Made by a program: the position numbers and the translations under genes. Below are positions 12,186 through 23,834 of a DNA stretch of 64,000 nt, in pieces (within the stretch, counting starts at the first letter, position 1; every line of letters starts with the position of its first letter). The notes beneath the pieces are model-generated. The model did not search any database and was not told where the DNA came from. It saw nothing but the letters and a program-made list of their open reading frames with translations. The stretch is taken from NCBI GenBank assembly GCA_016490735.1, contig JAEMWC010000037.1, positions 760,001-824,000 of the forward strand, given 5' to 3'. This stretch comes from Pachyseris speciosa. Taxonomy: Eukaryota > Cnidaria > Anthozoa > Scleractinia > Pachyseridae.

Positions 12186-13024
12186 TTTTAGTCGTGGATA
12201 CGCGAAGCGTAGGAACGAGTATTGTTAGGGGGCAGATTATGCAAATTTGTCACTCACTCAGATGTAAACAAATCGACATGTCAACGGCATACCAATAGAT
12301 ATCGATTTTCCGAAGTATTGCCGGAACATCTCTATCGGCTTTCCAAAGTAATGTCTGAGGAGCAACAGTCGAACCGATGAACGGAATGAAAAAAGTAAAG
12401 TAAAGTAACTTCATTTCAGCTCGGATCGAAAGAAGTAAACGGCAAAAGGAACGTCCGATCAAACAGCCGAACGGCGAAAGAAATTATAATCAATATTCCG
12501 TCACAAGCGCAGCTTCTCCTTCATTCATCCAATTCACGATCTGTGGAAAAAATATATGAGCCGTTCAACCCAAGATATTTTCCAAGTGTGTACAGGAATT
12601 GACGACGAAAACTTTTGACACCAATATAGCTGCATTCGCGAAGCCATTTTCAGCGTTGGAAATAATATTCTAACGAAAACAATACAATCTAAAATTAAAT
12701 TATTTTTAGGTGGCGCCATCGCGTCTAGCCACAATGTAAACACAAGTTTGCTTTGAGAAATACTCTTCTTTTTAACTACACGCGCCATTTTTTCAGTAAA
12801 AGTTTTGAATGAAACTTGATTATTTTTATATCCAAAAGCATGGCGTCGATGGTTGTTTGTCAAAACGACGGCAAATGTTGCATTTCCGACCGGCAGTAAA
12901 AAGCATAATTTGCACATGTCAAATTTCGGTTACGTTCACGTTCGTTTGACAGCTTTGTGTAACAATTTTCTCGAAATACTGCAGTGTTTGCTGGCTTCGT
13001 TTTGGCGAAATCGTCCTTTCACCC
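12186..13024 (+). repeat. R2 copy 2, left part
   Basis: Aligns with 10516-11175 and continues past the breakpoint seen there (CTTTGAGAAATACTC) into sequence also found at 20673-20920. It is interrupted at 13025 by a foldback element and resumes at 14759. Confidence 0.65.
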
Positions 13025-14758
13025 GGCGTCGACAAAACTAGGATCGGATTGGATCGGATCACGGATCGGATCGGATCATGGATCGGATCGGATCGGATCA
13101 CGGATCGGATCGGATCACGGATGGGAAAAGAGTAATAAACAAAAAGTATATTACAATGAACATTGGAGAAATGCTGACATATTGTGACATATTGCGTGAC
13201 ATATTGGCGCTTAGGCCCTACTGAAAGTGATTTCCCGCCATGGAAAGTGATTTCCCGACATGTAGTCTCCTTCACGGCTGTCGCCATGGACGAAAGCAAG
13301 CGGAAGGGACGCATTATTTTATCATTCAGTTATAATTTCTTTTTTTAATATCATCTCACGTGTTTATTTACTTTTCTATATTTGATATTATTTTAGCAAG
13401 GGCAAGAGAAGAGACGAAAAACGAGGTGGGGAGTTAACGTTTTTTAGATGTGACGATTAAAGTGTAGTGTACACGAGTGATTTATTTAGTTAAATCCATG
13501 TTGGCTTCTTCTATGAACTCGCTCAGCTCCTCTTAACCTAAATCGCAATTATTACACGCCAAACGACTTAAATTCCACGAGTATATGGAACTCAGTGATG
13601 AACAGTTAGAGATCGCACAATAATTTTGGCCGTCTAGTTGTGAAATCATCACGTATTTTTCGTATTGTAATATTATAATAATCTTTACAAACCCTTTGGC
13701 TCTTTTAATAATTATATATTATAACCACTGTGACCAAAAATATGCTCGTTGGTAAATTATTTTATATAGAAAGCGACAACAATTTTTTCAGCGGCGTGAA
13801 TTCGCATGATCGCCGACCAGAACGGCGTCAGACAGGTCGAGGACGTGCGTTGCCATTACAGTCTGGAGGCTTTTGTCCGGGATGTTTCAATGACGGTCGA
13901 CGAGATTTTAGACTTTGAGACATTTTTTCGAAAACTTAAGACCATAAATCGAATTCTATTCTACACACTGAGAAAACTCATTTTAAGAAAATGCCTGGCC
14001 CTCCGGGGTTTCCTAAAAGCTCCGCTGGCGAATTCGCGCCGCTGAAAAAATACTTGTCGCTTTCTATATAAAATAATTTATCAACGAGCATATTTTTGGT
14101 CACAGTGGTTATAGTATATAATTATTAAAAGAGCCAAAGGGTTTGTAAAGATTATTATAATATTACAATACGAAAAATACGTGATGATTTCACAACTAGA
14201 CGGCCAAAATTATTGTGCGATCTCTAACTGTTCATCACTGAGTTCCATATACTCGTGGAATTTAAGTCGTTTGGCGTGTAATAATTGCGATTTAGGTTAA
14301 GAGGAGCTGAGCGAGTTCATAGAAGAAGCCAACATGGATTTAACTAAATAAATCACTCGTGTACACTACACTTTAATCGTCACATCTAAAAAACGTTACT
14401 CCCCACCTCGTTTTTCGTCTCTTCTCTTGCCCTTGCTAAAATAATATCAAATATAGAAAAGTAAATAAACACGTGAGATGATATTAAAAAAAGAAATTAT
14501 AACTGAATGATAAAATAATGCGTCCCTTCCGCTTGCTTTCGTCCATGGCGACAGCCGTGAAGGAGACTACATGTCGGGAAATCACTTTCCATGGCGGGAA
14601 ATCACTTTCAGTAGGGCCTAAGCTCCAATATGTCACGCAATATGTCACAATATGTCAGCATTTCTCCAATGTTCATTGTAATATACTTTTTGTTTATTAC
14701 TCTTTTCCCATCCGTGATCCGATCCGATCCGTGATCCGATCCTGATTTTGTCGACGCC
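13025..14758. mobile_element. Foldback element with GATCGGATC-repeat ends (family FB2)
   Basis: Inverted arms of about 780 and 730 bp (13025-13806 and about 14029-14758) begin and end with GGCGTCGACAAAA and its complement, followed by tandem GATCGGATC/CACGGATCGG units. The left tandem block is longer than the right. A spacer of about 220 bp (13807-14028) separates the arms. It sits inside R2 copy 2, whose two halves are recognisable on either side by comparison with 20880-20960. A target duplication is not clear. Confidence 0.75.
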
Positions 14759-15060
14759 GCCCTGTCGCCTGATATTTATCCGACCTTACGGACAAGACAG
14801 AAACCTTTCAAAAGGAACACATTTTTTTAATTCCGGCGATATCTCCCTGCCTCGATAATTCATTCAAACGCGAATATGTAAATATGAACCCAGAGGTTAA
14901 TTGTGTTAAGCTCATGAACAATAAAATTGATGCTCAAAAGAGCTGGACGTTTCGGAACGCATTAAAAAGTTGTTTAAACACTTTCTAGAAAGAGTTTTCA
15001 CCCGTTTAAACTAGTTAAAACGCCGTTTTCTCGAGTCAGCTTGGCTTAATCCCCCTTATC
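14759..15060 (+). repeat. R2 copy 2, right part
   Basis: Resumes R2 after FB2: matches 20935-21245 (ACGGACAAGACAGAAACC, then TCGATAATTCATTCAAACGC). Confidence 0.65.
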
Positions 15061-15387
15061 GCAAATAAGGCCACATATCCACGACTTCTTCACAAGTTGT
15101 ATTTTGATTTCTCGATAGCGTTCACATGTGAGGTGGGGTACCTCACCCAGGCGGGTTACCCGGTCAGCCAGGGCGGGTAACCCCCTAGCTGGGGTGCGTT
15201 TTCTCCATGTGAATTCTGGAGGTGGGGTGGGGTGAGGTTCATCCGGGCAATTATCTCTGAATTCTTTTGTTAATTCTTGGTTTTCAGTCACGCGTAAGTC
15301 ACGGAAGTAAAAAAATAAAATCGTCAACCATTCAATAGATAAAGTGAAGAAATTGAGATATTGTAGAAGAGTAATAAATAAACAATA
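15061..15387. other. Non-coding, GGGGTTACC/GGGGTCCCC-rich stretch
   Basis: Contains repeated pieces such as GGTGGGGTACCTCACC and GGGTTACCCGG (15125-15245). Related G/C-rich pieces appear near 12110-12170 and 19885-19975, each described by text like CCATGTGGAC or TTCACATGGA. No gene seen. Confidence 0.35.
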
Positions 15388-15959
15388 CACCTTATTCCAA
15401 AATGGCGGCCGCTCGGAATGATCTGGGGAGAGCAGCACGGAAACGAGGCATCGAGGGCCGGCGTGAAAATCTTGTGGTGTTTACATATGGTAATCGTGAG
15501 CAATCATGCTTCAAAATTGCTCTATTCCATTCTGTCCTAACACAATTTATGTGGAAAAATGGTGTCAAAATCTCTTATCAGAAGTTTCCAGAAGACCGAC
15601 GTGTAGTGTGTTTAAGCCGAATGGATTGTTGCCATACGAAGGGATCTTGCTTTAACTAATTAACGATCAAGGGTATGTTTGCGCCACTTCAAGTCTTCGG
15701 GTTATATTTGTTCGTTTGCTGGTCGCGAGAAAAATTTGAGAACTACTGCTGTACCATCCGCTTTTCCGTGAAAGAAGTGTTCGCTCGTAAAACGAAAAGC
15801 ACCAAAGCATAGTAGTCCGATCAAACGAAAAAAACTGAGGAAAACCTCAGCAACTCCTGACCTACTGTCATCAACCAAGTGATTCGTAATTCAGATATTT
15901 CTCCTGATAGAGATTCTAGGGAGCTATAAAACGACTGTGAGAAAGCTATTCATGATCTG

Positions 15960-16250
15960 GACTGTTAGAAAGCCGAGCTTACTGAAAAACGCCGACAATT
16001 CGAGGCGGATATTTCCAAGATTTACAATCGAAAGTATTTAGCGTCGATAGATTTATGAAGTCAGTTAAAGATTTAGCTTTTTATTATGGATTTCCCAATA
16101 GAGACATTTTCAAGAGTATAATTCAGTATTTAAATCCAGTAAAAGAAGGTGAAAACATTAATTATTGGCATTCACCTTCTCATGATGTAGCAAATATGAA
16201 TTAGAGAAATGATGATGATGCCCCTGAACAAGGAAGACCAAGGCAATAAG
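15960..16250 (+). pseudogene. N-terminal fragment of a THAP/DDE_Tnp_4-type transposase
   Basis: One frame reads KVFSVDRF, then DLAFYYGFPN and ENINYWHS, with a stop near 16203 and then DDDAPEQGRPR. A stretch before it resembles a coiled coil (KAELTEKRRQFEADISK). This order (coiled coil, F-[ST]-x-[DE]-R-F, FYTG-like, YLNP, NYW) is typical of the region between the THAP domain and the DDE nuclease in ISL2EU-like transposases as I remember them. The catalytic domain is absent, so the copy is dead. Confidence 0.5.
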
Positions 16251-17396
16251 CCTGGATTAATTTCAGTATGTTTCCAAAGGTCAGCATCATTTCAGTATGA
16301 CCCTCAAGGGCAAAGATCAATGACCACACTGATTTTAAAGATAAATATCCTTCTACCAGGGTCATAATTGACTGCAGTGAGCTCTGCTGTTAAATGCCTA
16401 AGAGTCTTCGTTTAAACAGTGATCTTTTTATAGCTTGTATAAAAACCGGCATATCAATCTGTAGGAGCTCATTGGAATCTCACCTGGGGGTGCCAAAACA
16501 TTTATTAGTCAACTTTCCATGGGGCACTTTTTATTGGAACCAAAGGTCAAATAACCTCTGAGGAAGTTGTGCAAACACAACAAATTGTCTCCCTTAAAAT
16601 CCATGTGGAGTGTGTGAACAACAAGACAAAAAAACTTCCACATATGGGGCAGTCTAGTGCATTTACTCTGTTTAGTGTTGTCAGTCAAATGTGGTGTGTT
16701 TGTAAGCATATGCACATAACTCGCGTACAGGCAACATGACCATTTATTTTCAGTTTGCTGACTATTTTGAACTATTATTTCTGATTTTCTAAACTACATT
16801 TCCGAGAAAAAAAAACTTAATTTAAATCTCCTTTTTAGCGTTCCAAGCAAATAAAATTTTGGTTAAGTTAATCCCGGGTAAATATTTTATCTACATACTC
16901 AGCTTCCCTGGGCCCAGTTGCTCGAAGCATGGTTAGCGCTAACCCGGGTTAAATACCATGTTATGACAACTGAACTTATAGGCTTTAATACATCTTAATC
17001 AATGATTAGCGCTAACCTCAGCCTGAAAAGCTCTTTACCGGCTCAGTCGTTATATGCCGGCTATAGATGAGATTTTCGTCCGGGTCGACTAGATAATAGT
17101 CGGTCTTTTAATTCAAATAATACTCATTCACGCTATAAAAGAACGTAGCAAATGAGATACTTAATTGACCTTAGCAGAAGGTCGGCGTTTCCGACAGCAA
17201 AATCACTGTATCACTTACCGCTTACAAAATTACGTAAACCTTTACAAGAATCACCACGACACTTGAACCAAAATTTTAGTTAATCATTTTTTAACTAATT
17301 AGGATCCCATCCGTTCAACGAACTGCCAGGTATGTCTTCAATTCTGCTGATAGATACTACGAACGCCATTGCTGTTTACATACTTGACTTTGACTT
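16251..17396. other. No gene recognised
   Basis: Short open frames only. Includes a small palindromic motif GGTTAGCGCTAACC near 16932, repeated as ATTAGCGCTAACC near 17004. Nothing else supported. Confidence 0.35.
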
Positions 17397-17479
17397 GGCC
17401 CTCGATGCCTCGTTTCCGCGCTGCTCTCCCCAGATCATTCCGAGCGGCCGCCATTTTGGAATAAGGTGTATATGCCCTA

Positions 17480-17740
17480 GCTTCATGGCTGTGCAACGGC
17501 CCGTACTCGAGTTACTCGTCAAAATGTACCACTCAAACTTATTGATGAGCTCCAACATGGCGACCGCAAACGGTTGAAAAACATCTGGACATCTCAAAAG
17601 GCTCAAAACATCTCAAAGGCTTTCTTCGCTCTGTTGAGCAAGCAAACTTTCACATAGATGGTTGTCTTGTCATATTGGCTTTTAAAACCTAAAAAACACA
17701 CGGTGAATCGATGTTTTCATTTACGTGATACGCTTGTGGG
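17480..17740 (-). repeat. R1 copy 2, first part, ending in target duplication
   Basis: Reverse complement of the 1700-1960 part of R1. Its last eight bases, CTTGTGGG (17733-17740), are repeated at 19644-19651 on the other side of the inserted foldback element. Confidence 0.7.
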
Positions 17741-19391
17741 CGGGTTTACCTAAAACATGGAATCCGGAATCCGGAATCCGGAATCCGGAATCTGGAATAC
17801 GAAATATGAAATCCGAAATACGGAATGTACAGAAGTTTGGTAAAAAATTTTGACACAGGTTGAAGTCACTTGGGTAATAATATGGTCAACAAATTATATG
17901 ATGACTTAGCCTGAGTTTTGCAGCAATCAAGCAATCAATCAATCTAGGGCAGCATTTTAATACTTTGGTTTTGCTTTTAATAAACCGCCTGATTCCTTTA
18001 AAGCGCACAGCTTTCAATCACACTTCAACGATACTAATCAATGTTTTGTGCATTTTGAACACTTTAAATTAAAATCATTTTAATTAAAAGCACCTTTTCT
18101 TATTCTTTTTGTCGATGAATAGTGTTAGGCCTGTCCACAAGTTGACGGCAACTTTTTGAACAACTTTCGATTTTCGATCAACCTTTTTTGATTTCGAGCA
18201 ACTTTTTTTCCGTTTTCAATGTTTTGTTATTGATTTCAGCTAGATCTTTATAAAACAAGAGCTATTTTAAACGCTTCGTGACCAAAAAGCAGAGAAAAAT
18301 CACTTTGCATATCTTGACTTAATTGCGCGTGGGAACGCTTACGCCTGATTGGTCATTGTCTGTTGCTCCATGCTGGAATGTTTGGGAACTGTATCGGCGC
18401 GTACATTTCAGGTTGTCGAGTGGCCGTCGATAAAATGTCGAACATGGGACATTCTGGAACATCCCGGTACATTCAGGAACATCTCCAAAAGACGAAGAAA
18501 GATCACTTTAAAAAAAACTTTTAAATATACAGAAAAAAAGAAACTAACACGAAATAAATATAATCCGAGAGATTAATTGGAGAAAAAAAGAAGACAAAAA
18601 AATATTTATTTCAAAAAAAAAAAAAAAAAAAAAAAGAAAAGACGTTTATAAATGCCCCACCTGGAAATGATAGCTATGGGGGCTGGGTGAGGATTGTTTT
18701 AGCGCTTTCGTTTGCTTACAACATTTTCACCCTCATACAGTTGTACCGTCTTCAGTCATTGCTCTTTTTTTCGAAAAAACCTAAGTCAGTATGTTGCCCA
18801 ATATACCTTGAAACTTTTATATAGGAACCTTGAGCACGCAAAATCCGCTGCTCTCCACTTCTGATTGGTTAAGGATATCTACAACAACTGAGGACTTGGT
18901 CAGGCCTACTTTTACAGTAGGCGATAAACGTGGTTAATCTGCTCCAAGAAAGATTTTCTTCCCAATAGCAATGCTTCTCACTCCGTTTCTGCAGCGAGGG
19001 CTGCACTGCATGGGCCTGTTTGTTTCTTAAGGTTAAACTAGTGTAAAATCTCGCGGATCAGCTCTTTAAGTTGCATTTAATGATCCTGCATACGGTCTTT
19101 CTTAGTAGTTATCCTTATATCCCTCCACATCGACTCAACTGGAAAGAACAAACCAAGTCCCAGACTAAGACTTCACTCCTGTCACCTACCTCCTCCTGTA
19201 AGACATCTATCGTCTTCATGGTCAGTGCTTATAGCTTAAGATCTTCGATTGCACCTGTCCTTTCTATTCCGAGAGAGTCGGGAACTTTTCAGCACTCGGC
19301 AGCAACTACTTTTAATAAGCTCCCTGTAGCTCTTAGAAACATAACTGAGTATAACTCCTTTTGTCGTAGTGTGAAGAGACATTTTTTTATC

Positions 19392-19438
<47 letters not shown>

Positions 19439-19643
19439 GGTTCTTTTAACCCTCTTATTAATTATTAATTCCAGTTTCTAGATTCCGTATTCCGGATTCC
19501 AGATTCTGGATTCCGGATTCCGGATTCCGGATTCCGGATTCCGGATTCCGGATTCCGGATTCCGGATTCCGGATTCCGGATTCCGGATTCCGGATTCCGG
19601 ATTCCGGATTCCGGATTCCGGATTCCATGTTTTAGGTAAACCC
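17741..19643. mobile_element. Foldback-type transposon with GGAATCC minisatellite ends and 8-bp target duplication
   Basis: Bounded by inverted ends GGGTTTACCTAAAACATGGA (left) and its complement (right, near 19625-19643). Each end leads into tandem GGAATCC units: a few at 17757-17800, about 17-20 at 19487-19627. CTTGTGGG flanks it at 17733-17740 and 19644-19651, and the uninterrupted R1 copy at 1690-1705 has one related site, so this is a true insertion. An 8-bp duplication fits hAT- or P-like transposases. The interior holds a LINE tail and an A-run (18614-18634) and no transposase, so it is non-autonomous. Confidence 0.8.
19071..19437 (+). pseudogene. LINE 3' tail fragment ending in a TTA microsatellite
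   Basis: The open frame ends with TTFNKLPVALRNI and SVKRHFF, the C-terminal tail of CR1/L2-type reverse transcriptases (general pattern W/FN.LP..LR, then KRHL/F). It is followed by a (TTA/ATT)n run at about 19396-19437, as expected for a LINE 3' end. It is 5' truncated. Confidence 0.65.
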
Positions 19644-19651
19644 CTTGTGGG

Positions 19652-19850
19652 TAGACATCTGTTGTGTCACACACTGTGAAAAACTATAAAATTCAAACTG
19701 CTCTATTTTCAAAACAAAGCAAGGTACCGAGCTGAAAACGTAGAAGCAGATACATTTATAATATGTCTTTTACATGATGAAGATAAAAATGCAAAAATCT
19801 GGTTACTTTTGAGTTTTAGTTTTTTTATGACATCATGTGAAAACCAAGAA
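19652..19850 (-). repeat. R1 copy 2, second part
   Basis: Continues R1 after the 17741-19643 insertion. It matches the reverse complement of 1545-1700, including CTCTATTTTCAAAACAAAGC. Confidence 0.7.
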
Positions 19851-20030
19851 TATACGTTGAAAGCGACCACGCGATAGCATCTTAAACCTCACCCCAGCGC
19901 CCCGGGGTTGCCTGTGAACGCTAGCTTTTATGGACCCCACCTGCCTGGGGTCCCCCACCTCCATGTGGACAGGCCCTTAATTGGCATCTGCCTTAATCGG
20001 AAAATACCTTTAATTTCAGGCCTCATTAAC

Positions 20031-20048
20031 GGGGGGGGGGGGGGGGGG
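20031..20048 (+). repeat. G homopolymer and G-rich tract
   Basis: Run of 18 G followed by further G-runs to about 20090 (GAGAGGGGGGC, GGGAGGGGGC). G-quadruplex formation is plausible. Assembly length here may be unreliable. Confidence 0.6.
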
Positions 20049-20304
20049 CTTATTAGAGAGGGGGGCTTAATAGGGAGGGGGCTTATTTCAAATCTCAAAC
20101 ACGCCATTTTCGTCTTAAAATGGTTTTTGTACGAAGCTCAAACAACTGCAGTGAAACTTAAGATTTAATACAGGTTAAAAGAAATGTACAACCGTGACGT
20201 GCTGATACACTGAAGTACAACTCAGTTTGTAGTTGAACTACACAGCGAACAATGCACTTTGATAGGTTCCACATTGATTTATTGAAATACTATACCACAC
20301 TTTT

Positions 20305-20672
20305 CAATCACAAATGCCTTTTGTTTGTTGCTTAAGGGGTGTCTCTCGTAATTTGTTGTTGGTTTTTCCGCTTTGACCGCTATTTAACTTGTATTTCTTT
20401 TTTCGTTTTGTTTTACAGTCCGTGGGAAATATATAAACGTTATTGACAATACAGGACTCGATCACGAACACAAATATGACAAGTACGCACCGAAAACAGG
20501 AACCGAAAACTCATGTAAACACAAATATGAAATTTTGATTTGACGACGTTCAGAAATAATTTTCCAATAATTTTGAAGAAGTTTTCGACCCTCGACTAGT
20601 TACCATCGACCCTCGACCATTTACCCTCGACCCTCGACTAGTTACCCTCGACCCTCGACCAAAAGGCAAACT
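20305..20672 (+). repeat. FB1 arm copy
   Basis: Matches the left-arm orientation of FB1 from TCACAAATGCCTTTTGTTTG to the GACCCTCGACC minisatellite and CAAAAGGCAAACTC. Confidence 0.7.
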
Positions 20673-21245
20673 CTGAGAAATGCCTTTCGTTTTAATTAAA
20701 CGCGCCATCTTTTCAGTAAACGTTTTGAATGAAACTTGTTTATTTCAATATCCAAAAGCAGGCATCAATGTTATTTAAGAAAACGACGGCAAATGTTGCA
20801 TTTCACACCGGCAGTAAAATGCGTAAAATTTCGGTTGCGTTCGTTCGACAGCTTTGTGTGACAATTTCCTCGAAATACTGCAGTGTTTGGCTGGCTTCGT
20901 TTTGGAAAATCGTCCTTTTCCCTGAAAAAATCCACCCATACGGACAAGACAGAAACCTGTTCAGCTTTCAAAAGGAACACATTTGTTTAACTCCCACGAT
21001 ATCTCCCTGCGTCGATAATTCATTCAAACGCGTGTTGTAAATATCCACTCCGAGGTTATATTGTGTTTATAAGCTCATGAACTAAAAAATTGATGCCCAA
21101 AAGAGCTATACGGTTGAACGCATTAAGAAATTGTTTAAACACTTTCACTTTTCACTAGTTAAAACGCCGTTTTCTCGGGTTACCCTTATCGCAAATAATA
21201 ATCTACGACTTCTCCACAGTTGTACTTTGATTTCATAGATTTAAA
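20673..21245 (+). repeat. R2 copy 3 (right part)
   Basis: Begins TGAGAAATGCC at the same point where R2 copy 1 stops and follows R2 copy 2 from 12750 onwards, uninterrupted where FB2 sits in copy 2. It supplies the empty-site comparison for FB2. Confidence 0.65.
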
Positions 21246-22434
21246 TAGTGATGTCTTTTTAACGGACGGTTTCATTCAATTCAAGCTTCATTTTTTAAAT
21301 AAAGTCAATGCGTGTGGGTGATCAGACTCTTTTGTGAAAGTGAATTACTGGTAGTTGATTGACAAAAAAAGAAACAATGAAATAAGGTGTAAAAGATGTG
21401 ATTGGTAGGATGGAGGCATGGCATAGCTAATGCTCAGGCTCAAGTACCCGCATATGAATAAAACAAGCAGTGAAAATGTAAAGCTTGTGGGATGTGGCTG
21501 GAGTGACAAGGATACCTCACAAGTTAATGTGATCTGGTAAGCTGAAGCCACTCTAAGGGCACTAAGGCCACATGGAAGCGGGCATTACCCCTTAAATCTA
21601 TCAAATCAAAGATTAAGCCCAAGCATTAACAGCCATGGACAGCTGTTTCGTCCTTGTTAAGCCTCATCAACATGGCACGGAAATAGCATCATCTTCTCGG
21701 GGCCAGAACACGAGCGGCAATTCATTTTGTTATTTCGTGCACATCATGATGATGTCATCGCTTCATTACCGGGAGATTTTTAAGTGTAAAAAAGGGATTT
21801 AACATGGATGATTTTTTGTGCGGAGAACAAATGTTTTTGCTGTCACCAAGTCAACTACGAGGACTTTGCAAAGCATTGAAATCAATCAGCGTCTCGTTTG
21901 TGTGGTTCCTGTGGTCGTTTCTTTTTTCGAAAAGAAATGTTTCACCAATCACCGCAACCTCACTGATAGCCGATCCTCAACAAGTCGAAAGCGTGTGTGA
22001 GTCATATCGAAAAAGTTCACTCAATCAATCAATCAATCAATCAAGCTTTATTCACGGTATCACTTCACTAAAATAGGTACCCTTAGGGTACTTGTGTGGG
22101 CTACCATTTAGAAATGAGAAAGGTTCTTCGTACTTTATGCTTGAAGTTATCAGAGGGTAGGGATGGACCATTAGAAAGAAACCAAAGGGGGTGGGTGAAA
22201 ATTTTTTGATGCATGAAATTTTTTGAAGCGCACTTGTCTACACGATTTTATTTCCTCTGCATGAACTTATTTTTAGGTACCACCGCTTGCAATATTTTTT
22301 AGACGAGTTCCCCTTGCTGTAAGATAAGAGATAACGGGAAATGTCACGCCAGGGATATTTTTAAAAAAGCGCCGAAAATTGCCATCCTTATTCGTTGTTT
22401 GCCTCTAAATTAAGTGGCAACATCTGGAGTTTCC
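21246..22434. other. No gene recognised; contains a CAAT microsatellite
   Basis: Short open frames without recognisable similarity. A (TCAA)n run lies at about 22018-22043, followed by GCTTTATT; the same pairing of a CAAT repeat with a TTTATT motif occurs near 39009-39040, which suggests ends of a dispersed repeat. Confidence 0.4.
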
Positions 22435-22720
22435 TTAACCTCTCTCAAAACATGTTTTCTCTCTGCTAACCTTTAAAACATACGCATAGACACTTCTCTC
22501 AACATATTGGTTATTCAGAACTCGAAAACACGAGGCGGATCGATATTTCCGTGTATGTGACATGTTTCTCAGAAGCAATCCAAATGTAACGGATAGTAAA
22601 AAAATTCGAAATTCACTCTGCTCTATTTTCAAAACAAAGCGTGCTACTTAGCTTAAAACAGGCCGGCAGATCTTATCTTAAAAATGCCGTTAACCTGATG
22701 AAGGGGGTGTTACTAAAACG
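22435..22720 (-). repeat. R1 copy 3 (diverged)
   Basis: Reverse-complement relative of 1545-1900: CTCTATTTTCAAAACAAAGC at 22620-22640 is the strongest anchor. Confidence 0.5.
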
Positions 22721-22721
22721 A

Positions 22722-22775
22722 GTAACAGTCTAACGAGTAACGAGTAACAGAGTAACGAGAAAACGAGTAACGGGC
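22722..22775 (+). repeat. ACGAGTA tandem repeat
   Basis: Irregular tandem units of (TA)ACGAGTAAC. Confidence 0.6.
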
Positions 22776-22789
22776 AAAAATCTTGAGGG

Positions 22790-23110
22790 GTTAATTTTTT
22801 TGGATATCTCTTAAAACATACAGAAAAGAAATAACTAGTCAATATTTTTAAACTGATACCTAGTCAGAAATTTTGGCCAATTTTCTCGAAATAGCTCGTT
22901 TAATTCGCCTAAGAACATGATATTTGTTTAGTTCTAAATCTCAAGCGATTGCAAATATTGCCTTGGGTTAAAAGAAGAAGCGATTGTCGAACTTGGGCAT
23001 AGAGTGAAATCTCAATGTTTTCGACACTTAGAAAATATTCAAGTTCTGACACACTGAGTCAACTCCGATGAATATTTGCAGAAATTATCAGCGAAACCTC
23101 ACCAGGGTAT
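22790..23110 (+). repeat. Dispersed repeat R3, copy 1
   Basis: About 300 bp, recurring inverted at 40600-40880. Landmarks are CTCAAGCGATTGCAAATATT and CACTGAGTCAACTCC. Confidence 0.65.
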
Positions 23111-23469
23111 TTAGTCTTTGTTCAGAAATGCCAAGCGATTCTAAATAAAGGTTTAGTATTGTTGTGGACAAATTCTCCGTGCTTGCACAAAGCATATTCT
23201 TTGGAATCTTCACTCACGGGCACGGCTTTCAAAATACTAGATGCCCAGCAGTCGGGAATTCTCACTGTACTTTCACGAAAATCTTTCTCGGCATCTGCTG
23301 ACTCTACTCGATTTCTATGTAAAATTATAAAGAGTCTATAGTCTTACCAGATATCCCCTAGAAATGTTCCTCTGAGTTACAAACAACATAAAAAATTTGT
23401 CGACTCCGCGGTGAAGCACTACAATTGCGTGACGCAAATGCTAGGGACTCTTACGATCCGATCCGGCGA
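23111..23469. other. No gene recognised
   Basis: Short open frames only; nothing supported before the LINE fragment. Confidence 0.35.
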
Positions 23470-23830
23470 TTACCGTGTATAAATATTTTCAGTCTATCTG
23501 GAAAAACTCCTGATGACAAAGATAGGTTAATAATTGATAACAGCGGATCTGAGATGAGGTCGAGTGTTTTTTTGATAATAGAAATTGGAACGTTATCAGG
23601 TCCGGGGGCCTTACCGTCTTTAAAACCTTTTGTTATTGTTTTGAGTTCCTCAGCGGTTACATGAGTGAAGCTTGACAGCGAGTCCGAGGGCACACTGCTT
23701 ATAAAATCCTGGAACGACTTGGAGGCAGGGGCTATTTTCTCAGCCAAATTTAGACCGATGTTTGTAAAATATTTACAAAACTTGTTGGCAATTATTTCTT
23801 TACTGCAAGAGAAAATGAGGGACAGAGAGG
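23470..23830 (-). pseudogene. LINE reverse transcriptase fragment, N-terminal fingers region
   Basis: Minus-strand frame with ANKFCKYFTNIG, then TAEELKTI and GFKDGKAPGPDNVP, the first conserved RT block of CR1/L2-type LINEs, ending after SLSSGVFPDRLK. Both the endonuclease and the catalytic palm are missing. Residues upstream of about 23830 do not look like LINE. Confidence 0.75.
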
Positions 23831-23834
23831 GAGA

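Larger units (their letters stand above)
15388..17469. mobile_element. Inverted-repeat-bounded region with a DDE4-type transposase remnant
   Basis: A 72-bp sequence at 15388-15459 (CACCTTATTCCAAAATGGCG...) recurs inverted at 17397-17469. Between them lies a transposase fragment (15960-16250). This could be one DNA transposon with its terminal repeats, or two unrelated copies of a repeat flanking it; no target duplication was found to decide. Confidence 0.4.

Noticed and set aside
13730..14045. ORFs across the FB2 spacer (62 and 79 codons)
   Set aside because: No recognisable domain; end in the palindrome arms; kept only as possible captured sequence.
12919..14745. ORFs at 12919-13314 and 14518-14745 with identical text on opposite strands
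   Set aside because: Inverted arms of a foldback element; identical because of the palindrome, not two genes.
17741..19650. CRISPR-like regular repeat at 19487-19627
   Set aside because: Units are 7 bp without spacers; minisatellite in a eukaryotic element.
19465..19674. ORF with repeated RNPESGI
   Set aside because: Translation of the GGAATCC minisatellite.
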